DNA of 64,000 bases from Tenacibaculum gallaicum (GCF_003387615.1 NZ_QUNS01000001.1:846241-910240), one strand, 5' to 3'; counted from the first letter of the stretch, positions 8,160 to 18,194 are shown. The notes: generated from the letters alone by a model not told the origin. Translations and numbers: made by a program.

Positions 8160-8260
8160 TGCTGCTAACTTGTTTATATAGATGTAAAATACATTGTTAT
8201 ACAACTTAATTTATACTGTAAGCGATGTATATGTACATCTTTATTTAAACTAAAAATAGG
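8160..8260. repeat. Short site a / possible attI-like region beside the integrase gene
   Basis: On the minus strand the region just past the integrase stop contains AACAATGTATTTTACATC and then TATATAAACAAGTT. It has the same AACAnnGTA start and TATAnnnn(C/A)GTT end as the larger sites, but is only 32 bp (8167-8198). Two copies of GATGTA with nearby inverted partners lie at 8181-8194 and 8224-8239 (GATGTA-TATG-TACATC). This fits a primary insertion site where the newest cassette joins. No gene is present. Confidence 0.45.
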
Positions 8261-9367
8261 TTAAATATTAAAATCATCAAAAGGATTTTTAATTTTTTCT
8301 AAACTAGTTGTACTAATATGAGTATAAATCATGGTCGTTTTAGGATTATTATGCCCTAATAATTCTTGAATAAATCTAATATCTGTTCCATTTTCTAGTA
8401 AATGAGTAGCGTAACTGTGGCGTAGGGTATGAAGTGTTATGTTTTTATTAATCTTACAGGTATTTATAGCTCTTTTTAGAACTTGTCTAGCACTTATAGA
8501 ACTGTATTTTGGTTTTGTTTGTCCTTCAAAAAGAAAAATAGAGGGGTTGTACTGTTTTATGTATTTTCTAATTAACTCAATCATAATAGGGGAAACAGGA
8601 ACAACCCTGTCTTTTTTACCTTTTCCAGATTTTATATGTAATAAACGCCTATTTAAGTCAATCGAGTTAGTTTTTAAATTTATAGCTTCTCCTATTCTTA
8701 ATCCACAAGAATAGATTAAGCTCAGTAAGGTTTTATGTTTTACATTTTTTATAGAAGTCAATAATAATTTTACTTCATCTAAACTTAATACTTCAGGTAA
8801 TTTTTTGCTTTTTCTAGGTCTGTCTAAATTATTTAAGTTTAGTTTGTTATTTGTGTTATATTTATAAAATAATTTAATTGCATTAATTAATTGATTTTGA
8901 AAAGTTGAAGAAAAGTTATTCTTGATTATATATTCATTATTAAAAGTTTCAATATCTTTTTTGGTTATATTTTGAATATTCCCTTGATGATTGAATCTAA
9001 AAAAAAGTTCAATCATTGAGATATAGGTTTTGATAGTGTTTGGGCTATACCTCATTTGAATTAACCACTTTTTAAAAGCACCAATTGAAGAATAAAATTT
9101 TCGTTCTAAAGGGGGTAATTGTTTACGTTTTCTTGATTTATTTACTAGTTGACTGTAATCAACTTTATAATTGTTTTTATTTAGGTAACTACAAAAACTA
9201 TTTGCATTTTGTTTAGAAAAAGGCAAGTAAAATGTTTTATGTGTTTTACTCCATTTAACTAAAGGGTGTTTTTTGATGTACTGCTTAACAGTAAAGTCAT
9301 AATCAAACTCAATTTTAATTTGATTGATTTTATGGTGTATAAAAAAAGATAATGTTATTTTTTTCAT
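8261..9367 (-). CDS. Tyrosine recombinase/integrase of the cassette array
   Basis: A 368-residue tyrosine recombinase with all catalytic residues: R224 (CGLRIGE), K249 (SGKGKKDR), H313 and R316 (HTLRHSYATHL), H339 (LLGHNN) and nucleophile Y348 (MIYTH). Residues 1-80 form an extra N-terminal region, 92-175 the SAM-like core-binding domain. It resembles XerC/D and IntI in the C-terminus (RFIQELLGHNNPKTT). However, between the catalytic K and H there is no IntI-specific additional helix. It lies between a tRNA 3' fragment and the first cassette and reads in the same direction as the cassette genes. It probably catalyses tRNA-site insertion, cassette exchange, or both. Confidence 0.9.
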   Translation of the reverse strand: MKKITLSFFIHHKINQIKIEFDYDFTVKQYIKKHPLVKWSKTHKTFYLPFSKQNANSFCSYLNKNNYKVDYSQLVNKSRKRKQLPPLERKFYSSIGAFKKWLIQMRYSPNTIKTYISMIELFFRFNHQGNIQNITKKDIETFNNEYIIKNNFSSTFQNQLINAIKLFYKYNTNNKLNLNNLDRPRKSKKLPEVLSLDEVKLLLTSIKNVKHKTLLSLIYSCGLRIGEAINLKTNSIDLNRRLLHIKSGKGKKDRVVPVSPIMIELIRKYIKQYNPSIFLFEGQTKPKYSSISARQVLKRAINTCKINKNITLHTLRHSYATHLLENGTDIRFIQELLGHNNPKTTMIYTHISTTSLEKIKNPFDDFNI

Positions 9368-9443
9368 AGAGTATTTTTTTATTCAAAAGCTATAATAAAA
9401 ATAGACTTTTTTTTATACATTTGGGATTATAATAGTAAACAAT

Positions 9444-9455
9444 ATCGTAAACGAT
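9444..9455. promoter_or_regulatory. Inverted repeat upstream of the integrase gene
   Basis: ATCGT-AA-ACGAT lies 77 bases upstream of the integrase start, between the gene and the tRNA fragment. It could be a recombinase arm site or a regulator operator. Nothing else is identified in 9368-9504. Confidence 0.3.
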
Positions 9456-9504
9456 TTTGTAAGTTTTAATTATAAAAAAGCGAGAAAATTGGCATTCCTT
9501 CGAA

Positions 9505-9546
9505 CTCATAACCCGAAGGTCACTGGTTCGAGTCCAGTTCCCGCTA
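9505..9546 (+). tRNA. 3' half of a tRNA with CAT anticodon (integration scar)
   Basis: The stretch reads as a tRNA from the anticodon loop CTCATAA onward. It has the 3' anticodon stem CCCGA, variable loop, T-arm ACTGG-TTCGAGT-CCAGT, and the 3' acceptor strand TCCCGCT with discriminator A. Upstream bases cannot form the anticodon stem (TCGAA in place of the needed TCGGG) and there is no D-arm, so it is not a complete gene. It is the repeat expected where an element carrying a copy of a tRNA 3' end has inserted. The rebuilt complete tRNA should lie left of the window. Elongator tRNA-Met is most likely; tRNA-Ile2 shares the CAT anticodon. Confidence 0.8.
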
Positions 9547-9552
9547 CTAAGC

Positions 9553-9589
9553 AAAGGCTTTCAATTTAATTGAAAGCCTTTTGTTTTTT
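9553..9589 (+). terminator. Rho-independent terminator of the former tRNA gene
   Basis: A perfect 13-bp stem (AAAGGCTTTCAAT and complement) with a 3-nt loop is followed by a G and TTTTTT. It follows the tRNA fragment by seven bases and was probably its terminator before the element inserted. It may also serve the convergent OmpA-family gene. Confidence 0.75.
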
Positions 9590-9601
9590 AATTAGTGTAG
9601 A

Positions 9602-11527
9602 TTACTTTTTTTCGATATAAAAATAAGACCTTCTATTTTGTTGATGTTCCTTTTCAGTACATTTATTTTGATTTAGGTCATTACAGTTATTTAATAACTG
9701 TTCTTCTCCATACCCAGTAGCATTTTTTATTCTCTCTGAAGAAATACCTCTTAGTATAATGTAATCTCTAGTAGATTTAGCCCTCTTATCAGAAAGTAGT
9801 TTGTTATATGCTTTAGAACCTCTACTGTCGGTATGAGACTCAATTCTTATATTTATATTAGGATTGTCTTTTAATACAGAAATGATGTATTCTAATTCAT
9901 ATTCGGCGTCTTCACGAATGTTATACAAGTCAAAATCAAAATAAATAGGGTTTATAACGATTTGATCATCTGTGATTAAAGATTTAAGCTGGATGTTTTC
10001 TGTAATTAATCTTTTGTTAGCGTTAAGTGTTTTTGTGTTTTTTTGGGAGTTTCTGTAATCTTTTTTAGAAGCAACAACTACAAAATTCTTTTCGCAATCT
10101 ATTCTCTCAAATAAATAACTACCATCTTTACTAGTTGTTTTAGTTGAAATGGGTTTCCCTTGTTTATTTATAAGCTGAACGGTAGCGTTTGGGATAGGAT
10201 TACCTGTTTTTGAGTCAGATATAACTCCTTTAATACTCTCTTTACAATTATATATTTTAAAACTATAAATATCATCATCTCCTTTACCTTCCTTTCTGTT
10301 AGAAGAAAAGTAGCCTTGAGTATGTTTGTTGTTAATAATGAAAGCAAAATCATCAAAAGAACCATTTATGGGGTTTCCTAAATTTACTGGTTTTGTATAA
10401 GAGTTATTTGTGATTTTAGACTCAAATACATCTAAACCTCCTAAGCCAATATGTCCATCAGAAGAAAAATACAAAACATTATCGTTTCCTAGAAAGGGAA
10501 ACATTTCCTTACTCTCTGTATTGATGATACTACCAAGGTTTTCAGGTTTTCCAAAGGTATTGTTTTTTAAAATAGCCACTTTATAAATGTCTGTACTTCC
10601 AAAACCATTAGGCATGTCAGAGACAAAATAGAGTGTTTTTTCATTAGGGCTAAGGACGGGGTGTCCACAAGAGAAGTTATTACTATTAAAAGGAAGTTCT
10701 TTTACATTACCCCAATAGTCACCTGTTTTAGTAGCTTTATAAATTTTAAGATGAGAAATATTATTCTCATCTCCTATTAATCGCTTGCCATCAAAGTTGT
10801 CTCTGGTGAAATAAGCTGTTTTTCCATCTTTAGAAATAACAATGTTTGATTCGTGATATTTAGAGCTCAACCCTTCAAGAATGATAGGTTTCTCCACATC
10901 CAAAACTTTAATAGAGTTGTTACTTTGTTTTGCTTTATAAATGTTTAAATATGGTTGTTTGTTCCATCTATAGAGTTTTTTGTTTTTTTCTGCTTTGGGT
11001 TGAGTAGAGGAAAAGTATAAATAATTATCATAAATAGCCCCTCCAAAGTCTGAATAAGAAGTGTTGCTAGATAGGTTGTGAATATTTATATATGTTTTGT
11101 CTCGATTAGAGTATTCAACAAAATAATTAGCATTTTCTTCTAATGCTTTCACACGACTATCATTTTTATTTAGCTTTAATAACCATTTGTCAGATTCTTT
11201 TACCTTACCATTAGTTTTTAAAACCTGTGCATATCTAAATATATGTTTGGGTTTAGCAGAGTTCTCGTATAATTTCATTAACTCTTGATAATTTTTCTCA
11301 GCTAGAATATATTTAAAATTGAAATAATAAGAATCTCCCAATCTACTTAATACAGTATAAGAATTATCTCCTTTATCGTGAATAGTTTGATATAATTCAG
11401 CAGATTTTTTATAAGAAAATTCTTCAAAATACCTATTAGCAGCATACTTTCGCTGGCCACTAATGGTAGTTGGTATAAATGTTATTATAATTAAAAAATG
11501 TATTGCTTTTTTCATCTCATTCATCAT
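9602..11527 (-). CDS. OmpA-family protein with TPR, PD40 and CarboxypepD_reg regions (T9SS-associated)
   Basis: A 641-residue envelope protein of the kind found downstream of PorP/SprF genes. A signal peptide (residues 1-24, ..PTTISG) is followed by helical TPR-like sequence (25-130) and WD40-like PD40 repeats (about 150-430; GKTAYFTRDN, EKTLYFVSDMPNGFGSTDIY, NVLYFSSDGHIGLGGLDVF). A small CarboxypepD_reg-like fold (435-500) precedes a C-terminal OmpA peptidoglycan-binding domain (520-641; IRIESHTDSRG, NRRSYFYIEK). It likely anchors the secretion/adhesin assembly to peptidoglycan. Its ATG follows the PorP stop immediately, so the two are translationally coupled. Last gene of the three-gene surface operon. 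Confidence 0.88.
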   Translation of the reverse strand: MMNEMKKAIHFLIIITFIPTTISGQRKYAANRYFEEFSYKKSAELYQTIHDKGDNSYTVLSRLGDSYYFNFKYILAEKNYQELMKLYENSAKPKHIFRYAQVLKTNGKVKESDKWLLKLNKNDSRVKALEENANYFVEYSNRDKTYINIHNLSSNTSYSDFGGAIYDNYLYFSSTQPKAEKNKKLYRWNKQPYLNIYKAKQSNNSIKVLDVEKPIILEGLSSKYHESNIVISKDGKTAYFTRDNFDGKRLIGDENNISHLKIYKATKTGDYWGNVKELPFNSNNFSCGHPVLSPNEKTLYFVSDMPNGFGSTDIYKVAILKNNTFGKPENLGSIINTESKEMFPFLGNDNVLYFSSDGHIGLGGLDVFESKITNNSYTKPVNLGNPINGSFDDFAFIINNKHTQGYFSSNRKEGKGDDDIYSFKIYNCKESIKGVISDSKTGNPIPNATVQLINKQGKPISTKTTSKDGSYLFERIDCEKNFVVVASKKDYRNSQKNTKTLNANKRLITENIQLKSLITDDQIVINPIYFDFDLYNIREDAEYELEYIISVLKDNPNINIRIESHTDSRGSKAYNKLLSDKRAKSTRDYIILRGISSERIKNATGYGEEQLLNNCNDLNQNKCTEKEHQQNRRSYFYIEKK

Positions 11528-12448
11528 TTAAAAGAACCTAGGAGATTTCATTGCTGGTTCTTTGAATATTTCCCACTTTATCATTAGTTCATAGGTTCCA
11601 GAGTTGTAGTTACTATAATTAGAGGTGGTAAGGTCATAGGCCAATCCTATATGTAAATTTCTAGAAGCTTGAAGCCCTATTAAAGCACTAATAGAATCGT
11701 CCCATCTCCAAGCTATACCTGCTGTAAATTTTTCATTGAAAAGAAAGTTAGCAGATACATCTAATGATAAAGGTGCTCCACTTACAATTTTTGTTAGAAA
11801 TGCGGGTTTAAACTTAATGCTTTCATTTAAGTTAAATACATAACCACCAATTAGAAATAAGTGCATTCGTTCTTTTGCAATATCACCTCCATTATTAGAA
11901 TCATCGTAATGATCTGTGCTAATAAAGTTTGGAATAGCGGCTCCTAAATACCAATTAGAAGTATAGTAATAAATACCTGCTCCAATAGTTGGTAAAAATT
12001 TATTAATGTTTCCAGTTAAACTCTTGTCATCTCTGTCTTTAACAAGGCCTTTATTCCAGTCAACATTTAAATATCTTCCACCAAGTTTTAACCCCAAAGC
12101 CAAATTACCTTCATCACTAGTACGAACGGTATAAGAAGCATTAACGTCTAGGAAAATTTCATTGGCAGGACCTATTCTATCATTAGTAAGATTGATACCT
12201 AATCCAACTCCGCTAAAACCTAGCGGAGTATCGAAACTCAATGTTTGAGTGTCTGGGGCACCTTCAATACCAACCCATTGAGTTCTTGCAAGAGCGTTTA
12301 TTATAGTATGTCCACTTGATCCAGCATATGCAGGGTTCACACTCATAGTGTTATACATATATTGGGTATATTGAGGGTCTTGTTGAGCATTTACATTTAT
12401 TAATATTTGTATTAAGAATATTAATGTGCATAGGTGTTTTAATTTCAT
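11528..12448 (-). CDS. PorP/SprF-family type IX secretion membrane protein
   Basis: A 306-residue outer-membrane protein. A signal peptide (..INVNAQ, residue 21) leads into the PorP/SprF hallmark QQDPQYTQYMYNTMSVNPAYAG, after which the sequence is beta-barrel-like. In the well-studied pair SprF-SprB, the SprF protein is needed for secretion or surface attachment of the adhesin encoded next to it. Here the partner is the 1911-residue protein 10 bases upstream, which has the matching type B C-terminal signal. It ends directly before the OmpA-family gene. The family call is firm; the partner assignment is inference from operon position. Confidence 0.92.
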   Translation of the reverse strand: MKLKHLCTLIFLIQILINVNAQQDPQYTQYMYNTMSVNPAYAGSSGHTIINALARTQWVGIEGAPDTQTLSFDTPLGFSGVGLGINLTNDRIGPANEIFLDVNASYTVRTSDEGNLALGLKLGGRYLNVDWNKGLVKDRDDKSLTGNINKFLPTIGAGIYYYTSNWYLGAAIPNFISTDHYDDSNNGGDIAKERMHLFLIGGYVFNLNESIKFKPAFLTKIVSGAPLSLDVSANFLFNEKFTAGIAWRWDDSISALIGLQASRNLHIGLAYDLTTSNYSNYNSGTYELMIKWEIFKEPAMKSPRFF

Positions 12449-12458
12449 ATTATTTTTT

Positions 12459-15400
12459 TTATCTATTAATGTACAGCCAGCCTACTTTTGGTTTTGAACC
12501 ATTACCTAAATTGATAACATAAAAATAGGTACCTGAAGGTAATTTTTCATCAATATTAATTGTTGTTCGTCCATTAGATACTCCTTTAAAAACAACATCT
12601 TTATTATTATAGCCAGAAGCTTTATATACAATGTTACCCCATCTATTAAAAATCTCAACAGTATTGTTACTATATTCAGGTCTGTCTATACAAGAGATGA
12701 AGAAAATATCATTATCACCATCACTACCAGGAGTCATGATATTATAGGGAGTACCACATGGTTTTGTATTAGGGTCTAGATAGTCAGGAATACCATTGTC
12801 ATCGGTGTCAAGAGCATCGTTAGTTGTTGGGTCAGGGTCTCCAGGGTTTTCATCCGAAGTGTTAATACCGTCGTTATCATCATCAATATCTTGAAAATCT
12901 GGAATACCATCTCCATCATTATCAGGAATGTCTACAGGAGTACCTCCATTATCTGTGTCATAAGTATCATCTAAACCATCTCCATCTGAATCATTGCCAG
13001 AAGGAAGGCTGTCAGGTATTCCATCACTATCATCATCATTTCCTTCAATAACATCTGGAACCCCATCATTATCACTATCAGTATCAAGACTATCAGGAAT
13101 CCCGTCTTCATCGGTATCTGTGTTGCCATCTCCTTCATCAGTATCTAAAATTCCATCATTATCATCATCAATATCAGTAATATCAGGAATTCCGTCATTA
13201 TCAGAGTCTAATAAACTGTACGAATGAGTATCGGTAGCTGAAGCGGTATTTCCAGTAGTATCAGTTGTCGTAACACTTGCGTCTACTGTGGTATCTGGGT
13301 CTGCTGCCAAATCTGATCCAGGTACACTAATGCTATAATTTCCACTAGCGTCTATTGTACCTGTATAAGTGTTTCCATTAATGACTAAGGTTACGGTATC
13401 ACCTGTATTAAAGTCACCACTTACAGTTCCAGTTACAGGGATGTTGGTTCCAGCTTCCGCTGCGTTAATAATATTATCAGAGGTAATATCATCTATAACG
13501 ATAGAAAGAGTAGGGGCTGTAGTGCCTACATCGTACACATGAGTATCGGTAGCTGAAGCGGTATTTCCAGTAGTATCAGTTGTCGTAACACTTGCGTCTA
13601 CTGTTGTATCTGGGTCTGCTACCAAATCTGATCCAGGTACACTAATGCTATAATTTCCACTAGCGTCTACCGTACCTGTATAAGTGTTTCCATTAATGAC
13701 TAAGGTTACAGTATCACCCGTATTAAAGTCACCACTTACAGTTCCGGTTACTGGAATGTTGGTTCCTGCTTCTGTTGCATCAATAATATTATCAGAGGTG
13801 ATATCATCTATAACGATAGAAAGGGTAGGAGCTGTGGTGTCCACATTGTACATATGAGTATCGGTAGCTGAAGCGGTATTTCCAGCAGTATCAGTTGTCG
13901 TAACGCTTGCGTCTACTGTGGTATCTGGGTCTGCTGCCAAATCTGAGCCTGGTACACTGATGTTATAGTTTCCGCTTGCGTCTACCGTACCTGTATAGGT
14001 ATTCCCATTGATTATTAAGGTTACCGTATCGCCTGTATTAAAATCGCCTCCTACTGTTCCGGTTACTGGAATGTTGGTTCCTGCTTCTGTTGTATTGATA
14101 CTATTGTCTGCCGTAATGTTGTCTACAGTAATGGTAGGAACTGGAGCTGTTGTATCTACATTGTATGAATGACTTATACTATAGGAGCAAGATGCGTACG
14201 ACAAGAAACTTCCGTCTACTGTAGTGTCTGCATCGTCAGTTAACTCTGAGCCTGGTACACTGATGCTATAGTTTCCGCTTGCGTCTACGGTACCTGTATA
14301 GGTATTCCCATTGATTGTTAGGGTTACCGTGTCTCCCGTATTAAAATCGCCTCCTACTGTTCCGGTTACTGGAATGTTGGTTCCTGCTTCTGTTGCATTG
14401 ATACTATTGTCTGCTGTAATATCATTTATAGTTAAGTTAACTACTCCACCTACAATAATAGTTGCTGTGGCCGAAGTAGCTTCTGTACACGCTCCACTTT
14501 GTACTACTGCACGATACTGTGTGGTAGCGGTAAGGTTGGTCGCCGTTAATGTGGTGGTGGTATTGGCAATATCGGTATCGGTGGTAAAGTTATCGGTAGA
14601 ACTCTCCCAGCGGATGATGTTCCCGGTATGTCCACTTAAGGTTAAGGAAGTGGAGTTGGTTCCCGTACACACATTGGTACTTCCTGCGATGCTTCCACCT
14701 ACCGAAGTAGGATCTACGATGATGGTTGCTGTGGCCGAAGTAGCTTCTGTACACGCTCCACTTTGTACTACTGCACGATACTGTGTGGTGGTACTTAAGT
14801 TGGTCGCCGTTAATGTGGTGGTGGTATTGGCAATATCGGTATCGGTGGTAAAGTTATCGGTAGAACTCTCCCAGCGGATGATGTTCCCGGTATGTCCACT
14901 TAAGGTTAAGGAAGTGGAGTTGGTTCCCGTACACACATTGGTACTTCCTGCGATGCTTCCACCTACCGAAGTAGGGATAATTGTAAGAGATACTTCATCT
15001 GAAGCTAAAGTTTGGCATGTATTAAGTGTACTTATTACTATTAATCTATATTTATTAGTGGAAGCGGTTACTGGCGGGTTGGTTAAAGTTAATGCAGGAG
15101 TAGTTGCGTTGCTATATATTCCTCCATTAGAAATACTATTCCAAGCTCCAACACCTGCAACTTGTTCTAGCCATTGATATACTAATCCTGTTGTAGTACT
15201 AGTGCTACCACTATAATCAGGTGTGGTAGATGGAGCGCTCCCTGTGTAACTAGTCGTACTTAAAGAGCTTGCTACAGCTGTAAAAGTAACATTACTTCCG
15301 GAACATATAGTGCTACTACTTGGTTGTGTGTCTATTTGTATTTGGGTAGCAATTATTTCGTTACCTGTGGTTTCTTGTCCTTGATCTCCTCCTATATCTG

Positions 15401-18194
15401 CTGTTCCAGAAGCATTTACAAGGTCAGGCACTCCATTGCCATCTATTCCTCCTTGACTTACTATATTTATTCTACCATTTCCATCTAATTGACTTGAAGC
15501 AACACTTTCACTTGCTTCTATAGCATCGTAGCACCCGTCATTATCACTATCTAGATCTAAATGATTTGGTATTCCATCATTATCGGAATCTAAAAAGCCT
15601 CCACAAATTAAAGCTAAGTTAATAGGAGATTTTGTATTTCCAGATTTTAGATCAAGTTTTAAAGATGTTGTGGTTGTTTTAATTTCCCAAGCTTCAGATG
15701 CTGAAATAGCTCCTAAGCCATCAAAGTTTAATATTCCTCCAGAGTTAGAGTTAATAGTTAAATCACTATCTGGGTCAGCTACTGTAAATTCTCCAGTTGA
15801 AGTTAATTCCCAAGTATCTCCTGAATCAAAATTTCCAGTTATACCAATTTCATGTTTTAGAGAAACTGTTACTGGGGATGAAAAAGTAAAAGTTGCTGTT
15901 CCTCCTTGAGTGATTAAGATATCTCCATTAGCATTACCTTGGTCTACTGTACCAGTTGTAGTAATTGTTACATCTATTATTTTTTCCGTATCCTGATCAT
16001 AATAACTACCAGAGGTTAAGGTGCTCCCAATTCCTGTTAAATCTAATGGAGTTCCTGCACAAGCTAATGATTCTTCTGTGTCTAATATTCCATCATTATC
16101 ATCATCTAGATCTACTCTATCGGCTATTCCATCTCCATCAGGATCTGTTCCTGAACCATTAATAGTAATTACTAAATTAGCTGTATCAGAAGATACTCCA
16201 TCGGAAATTTCATAAAAAAAGGTGTCTGTTAATGTTTGACCTATAAGTAAGCCTGCTACTGCAGGGTTTGTAGTGTCAACAATATATTCATAGTCTCCAT
16301 CTGAATTCATAACAATTGTACCGTAGGCTCCAGGATATGAAGTGTTAAGGTTAGCAGCATTAAGATTAGCTAATGATGTACCAAGTCTAATAGTAGTGAC
16401 AGACCCTGAGCCTTGCCAATGAATATCTGAAACACCAGCAATTTGTCCAAGTGGATCAGCATCTGTAACATTAGGTCCGTAATTATAACTTAATCGTAAT
16501 TGGTTGATTGGTTGTTCGAAAAATACATTAATATTCCCTGTAGCATCACTAGGTATAGCATTACCTATTCCATAAAAAGTATTTCCTCCAGCATCAACTA
16601 CTCCTCCAGTTGTGACATATTTGTATGTAGCATTTCCTCCATTTAGTGTTCCTTCAATCTTCATTTGATCTTGCCATGAATTTCCTTGTGAAAAATCAAT
16701 ATCTGTTAATAAAAAACCTAAATTGAATACAGGTTGATCAAAATCTATAACTAAAACAGTGTCGTCAGTGGGATTAGTCGTACCATCTATATTGTATAAT
16801 AAATAACCAGTATGACCTCCGTTGGTAGTATAGTCTACCGATTGATTAAAAGATGTACCAAACCCACCTGGGTCTAAGGTTGTAAATGAGAGACCTACGC
16901 CATCTACAGTTTTAGATTTTCCATCGACGGTTTCTCCGCTTGTAAAATTACTTTCCCAAAACAATGTTGATAAACCTCTGTCTACAGTATCAGAACCTCC
17001 TGTACCTGGGTCTATAATTACATTTCCTGTGGCACTAGCATCAATAAAAGCAGTTAGAGAGTCGGTATTGTCAATAGCTTCAGGAGCATCATCTACACCG
17101 TTAATTGTTATAGTTAATATACCGTAGTCTTGTATTCCTAAAGCATCTGCAACTGTGTATGAAATTATATCATCTAAGTTTTCTCCGTTTCTTAAACCAG
17201 TAACAGAAGCACTTGTTTCGTCAACATCATAAGTATAAGTACCATTTGCTTGTATTGTAATTGTACCATATAATGTGGTGTATGTGTTATTAACCATAGA
17301 TGGATACACGTCTACTTCGGTAACAGATATTGCTGTTGAACCAGAATCGTTTGTTAAAACATTGCCTGTGATTGTCCCGGTTGAGTTTGCTGATATACTA
17401 TTAGTTTCATCAACAACTGTTGGCGGCGTTGTATAAACTCTTATTATGGTTTGTGCGGTTGTAAAGTCTCCATTAGTATCAAAAATGGTAACATCCATTG
17501 TTCGTACGCCATCTGTATAAGGGCTTTGTATGTCTCCATAGAACAGGGTTGATAAAAATGTTTCGAATTCAGAGTTCGCAATCGGATTACCTGAGGTTTC
17601 CGTTATATTAAAAGAAGTATTTGTTAGTTGAGTTATCTGTATTGTAGAGCCTCCAATGGTATATGTAAATGGACCAGAAACAGGTACTTGTAACCATAAT
17701 AAGTCAAAACCACCGTTATTAATAGCTAGCAATTCACCAAAAGGAGAATCAACAACGCCTGAAAAATTTATGGTTGCACTTAAAACCCCTGTATCTGTTG
17801 TGACTTGTGGATTTACTGTTAAAGGGAATACATTAGAAGTTGTTGGTTGTAGCTGAAAATCATAGTTGTTTCCAGAGGTTATGTTATTTAGGTCTAAAGT
17901 AGGAGCGGCCATCATCATGTTAAAAGAAGAAGAGGAAAATCTTTGCCTTGTTCTACTTTTATTGACTTTAGGTATTTTTCCTGTCAACAAAGAACTAGTT
18001 ATGGAGCTAAGAGGGTTATTGGAAGAACTTAGCTTTGTATCTTGTATTGGTTTGTAAGACAAAACTTTGTTAAGGTTGCCTTTTTTTAGGTTTTCTTTTA
18101 CAAATACTTGACCATTAATAGTTAAAGTAAATGTTAATAAAATTACATATAGTATGCTTTTATATATATTATAGTGAGGGAACTTATTTTTCAT
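12459..18194 (-). CDS. Giant repeat surface protein with gliding-motility/T9SS type B C-terminal domain
   Basis: This 1911-residue secreted protein starts with a signal peptide (residues 1-28, ..TLTINGQ). Cadherin/VCBS-like beta segments follow (about 260-650), then acidic Ca-binding stretches of the DxDxDGI type. Two near-identical 88-residue Ig-like units lie at about 1073-1247 and four 105-residue Ig-like units at about 1251-1656. A thrombospondin type 3-like DSDGIPD array occupies about 1660-1800. The last ~100 residues ([20 protein letters not shown], then [11 protein letters not shown]) are the CHU_C / gliding-associated type B sorting domain. It is probably an adhesin or cell-surface filament displayed through the T9SS with the PorP-like protein downstream. 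Ligand unknown. Confidence 0.9.
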   Translation of the reverse strand: MKNKFPHYNIYKSILYVILLTFTLTINGQVFVKENLKKGNLNKVLSYKPIQDTKLSSSNNPLSSITSSLLTGKIPKVNKSRTRQRFSSSSFNMMMAAPTLDLNNITSGNNYDFQLQPTTSNVFPLTVNPQVTTDTGVLSATINFSGVVDSPFGELLAINNGGFDLLWLQVPVSGPFTYTIGGSTIQITQLTNTSFNITETSGNPIANSEFETFLSTLFYGDIQSPYTDGVRTMDVTIFDTNGDFTTAQTIIRVYTTPPTVVDETNSISANSTGTITGNVLTNDSGSTAISVTEVDVYPSMVNNTYTTLYGTITIQANGTYTYDVDETSASVTGLRNGENLDDIISYTVADALGIQDYGILTITINGVDDAPEAIDNTDSLTAFIDASATGNVIIDPGTGGSDTVDRGLSTLFWESNFTSGETVDGKSKTVDGVGLSFTTLDPGGFGTSFNQSVDYTTNGGHTGYLLYNIDGTTNPTDDTVLVIDFDQPVFNLGFLLTDIDFSQGNSWQDQMKIEGTLNGGNATYKYVTTGGVVDAGGNTFYGIGNAIPSDATGNINVFFEQPINQLRLSYNYGPNVTDADPLGQIAGVSDIHWQGSGSVTTIRLGTSLANLNAANLNTSYPGAYGTIVMNSDGDYEYIVDTTNPAVAGLLIGQTLTDTFFYEISDGVSSDTANLVITINGSGTDPDGDGIADRVDLDDDNDGILDTEESLACAGTPLDLTGIGSTLTSGSYYDQDTEKIIDVTITTTGTVDQGNANGDILITQGGTATFTFSSPVTVSLKHEIGITGNFDSGDTWELTSTGEFTVADPDSDLTINSNSGGILNFDGLGAISASEAWEIKTTTTSLKLDLKSGNTKSPINLALICGGFLDSDNDGIPNHLDLDSDNDGCYDAIEASESVASSQLDGNGRINIVSQGGIDGNGVPDLVNASGTADIGGDQGQETTGNEIIATQIQIDTQPSSSTICSGSNVTFTAVASSLSTTSYTGSAPSTTPDYSGSTSTTTGLVYQWLEQVAGVGAWNSISNGGIYSNATTPALTLTNPPVTASTNKYRLIVISTLNTCQTLASDEVSLTIIPTSVGGSIAGSTNVCTGTNSTSLTLSGHTGNIIRWESSTDNFTTDTDIANTTTTLTATNLSTTTQYRAVVQSGACTEATSATATIIVDPTSVGGSIAGSTNVCTGTNSTSLTLSGHTGNIIRWESSTDNFTTDTDIANTTTTLTATNLTATTQYRAVVQSGACTEATSATATIIVGGVVNLTINDITADNSINATEAGTNIPVTGTVGGDFNTGDTVTLTINGNTYTGTVDASGNYSISVPGSELTDDADTTVDGSFLSYASCSYSISHSYNVDTTAPVPTITVDNITADNSINTTEAGTNIPVTGTVGGDFNTGDTVTLIINGNTYTGTVDASGNYNISVPGSDLAADPDTTVDASVTTTDTAGNTASATDTHMYNVDTTAPTLSIVIDDITSDNIIDATEAGTNIPVTGTVSGDFNTGDTVTLVINGNTYTGTVDASGNYSISVPGSDLVADPDTTVDASVTTTDTTGNTASATDTHVYDVGTTAPTLSIVIDDITSDNIINAAEAGTNIPVTGTVSGDFNTGDTVTLVINGNTYTGTIDASGNYSISVPGSDLAADPDTTVDASVTTTDTTGNTASATDTHSYSLLDSDNDGIPDITDIDDDNDGILDTDEGDGNTDTDEDGIPDSLDTDSDNDGVPDVIEGNDDDSDGIPDSLPSGNDSDGDGLDDTYDTDNGGTPVDIPDNDGDGIPDFQDIDDDNDGINTSDENPGDPDPTTNDALDTDDNGIPDYLDPNTKPCGTPYNIMTPGSDGDNDIFFISCIDRPEYSNNTVEIFNRWGNIVYKASGYNNKDVVFKGVSNGRTTINIDEKLPSGTYFYVINLGNGSKPKVGWLYINR
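13226..14440 (-). repeat. Four tandem ~315-bp Ig-like coding repeats
   Basis: Copies of a 105-codon unit start near 13226, 13541 and 13855, each with the opening GAGTATCGGTAGCTGAAGCG; a more diverged fourth copy runs from about 14161. The encoded units share [20 protein letters not shown] and [15 protein letters not shown]. Such in-frame repeats allow copy-number change by recombination. Confidence 0.85.
14453..14975 (-). repeat. Two near-identical 264-bp coding repeats with distinct codon use
   Basis: Two 88-codon units, about 264 bp apart, are almost identical at DNA level over most of their length (both contain GTCGCCGTTAATGTGGTGG and CTCTCCCAGCGGATGATG). They are visibly richer in G and C than the rest of the gene. 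They encode [17 protein letters not shown] and [15 protein letters not shown]. This suggests recent duplication of an imported segment. Confidence 0.8.

Noticed and set aside
1294..8260. Canonical integron (IntI with attC of type RYYYAAC...GTTRRRY)
   Set aside because: The site ends break the RYYYAAC/GTTRRRY rule and the recombinase lacks the IntI-specific insertion; only the general layout is shared.
9481..9546. Complete tRNA gene
   Set aside because: AGCGAGA at 9480 could nearly pair with the acceptor 3' strand, but there is no D-arm and the 5' anticodon stem does not pair, so only the 3' half is a tRNA.
13226..14975. CRISPR array
   Set aside because: The repeats are 264-315 bp, in frame and coding; there are no short repeats with unique spacers and no cas genes.
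14311..15177. 288-codon open frame on the plus strand
   Set aside because: It is the antisense of the adhesin repeats; length comes from the repeat and composition, and the translation is Val/Ala-rich without any family feature.
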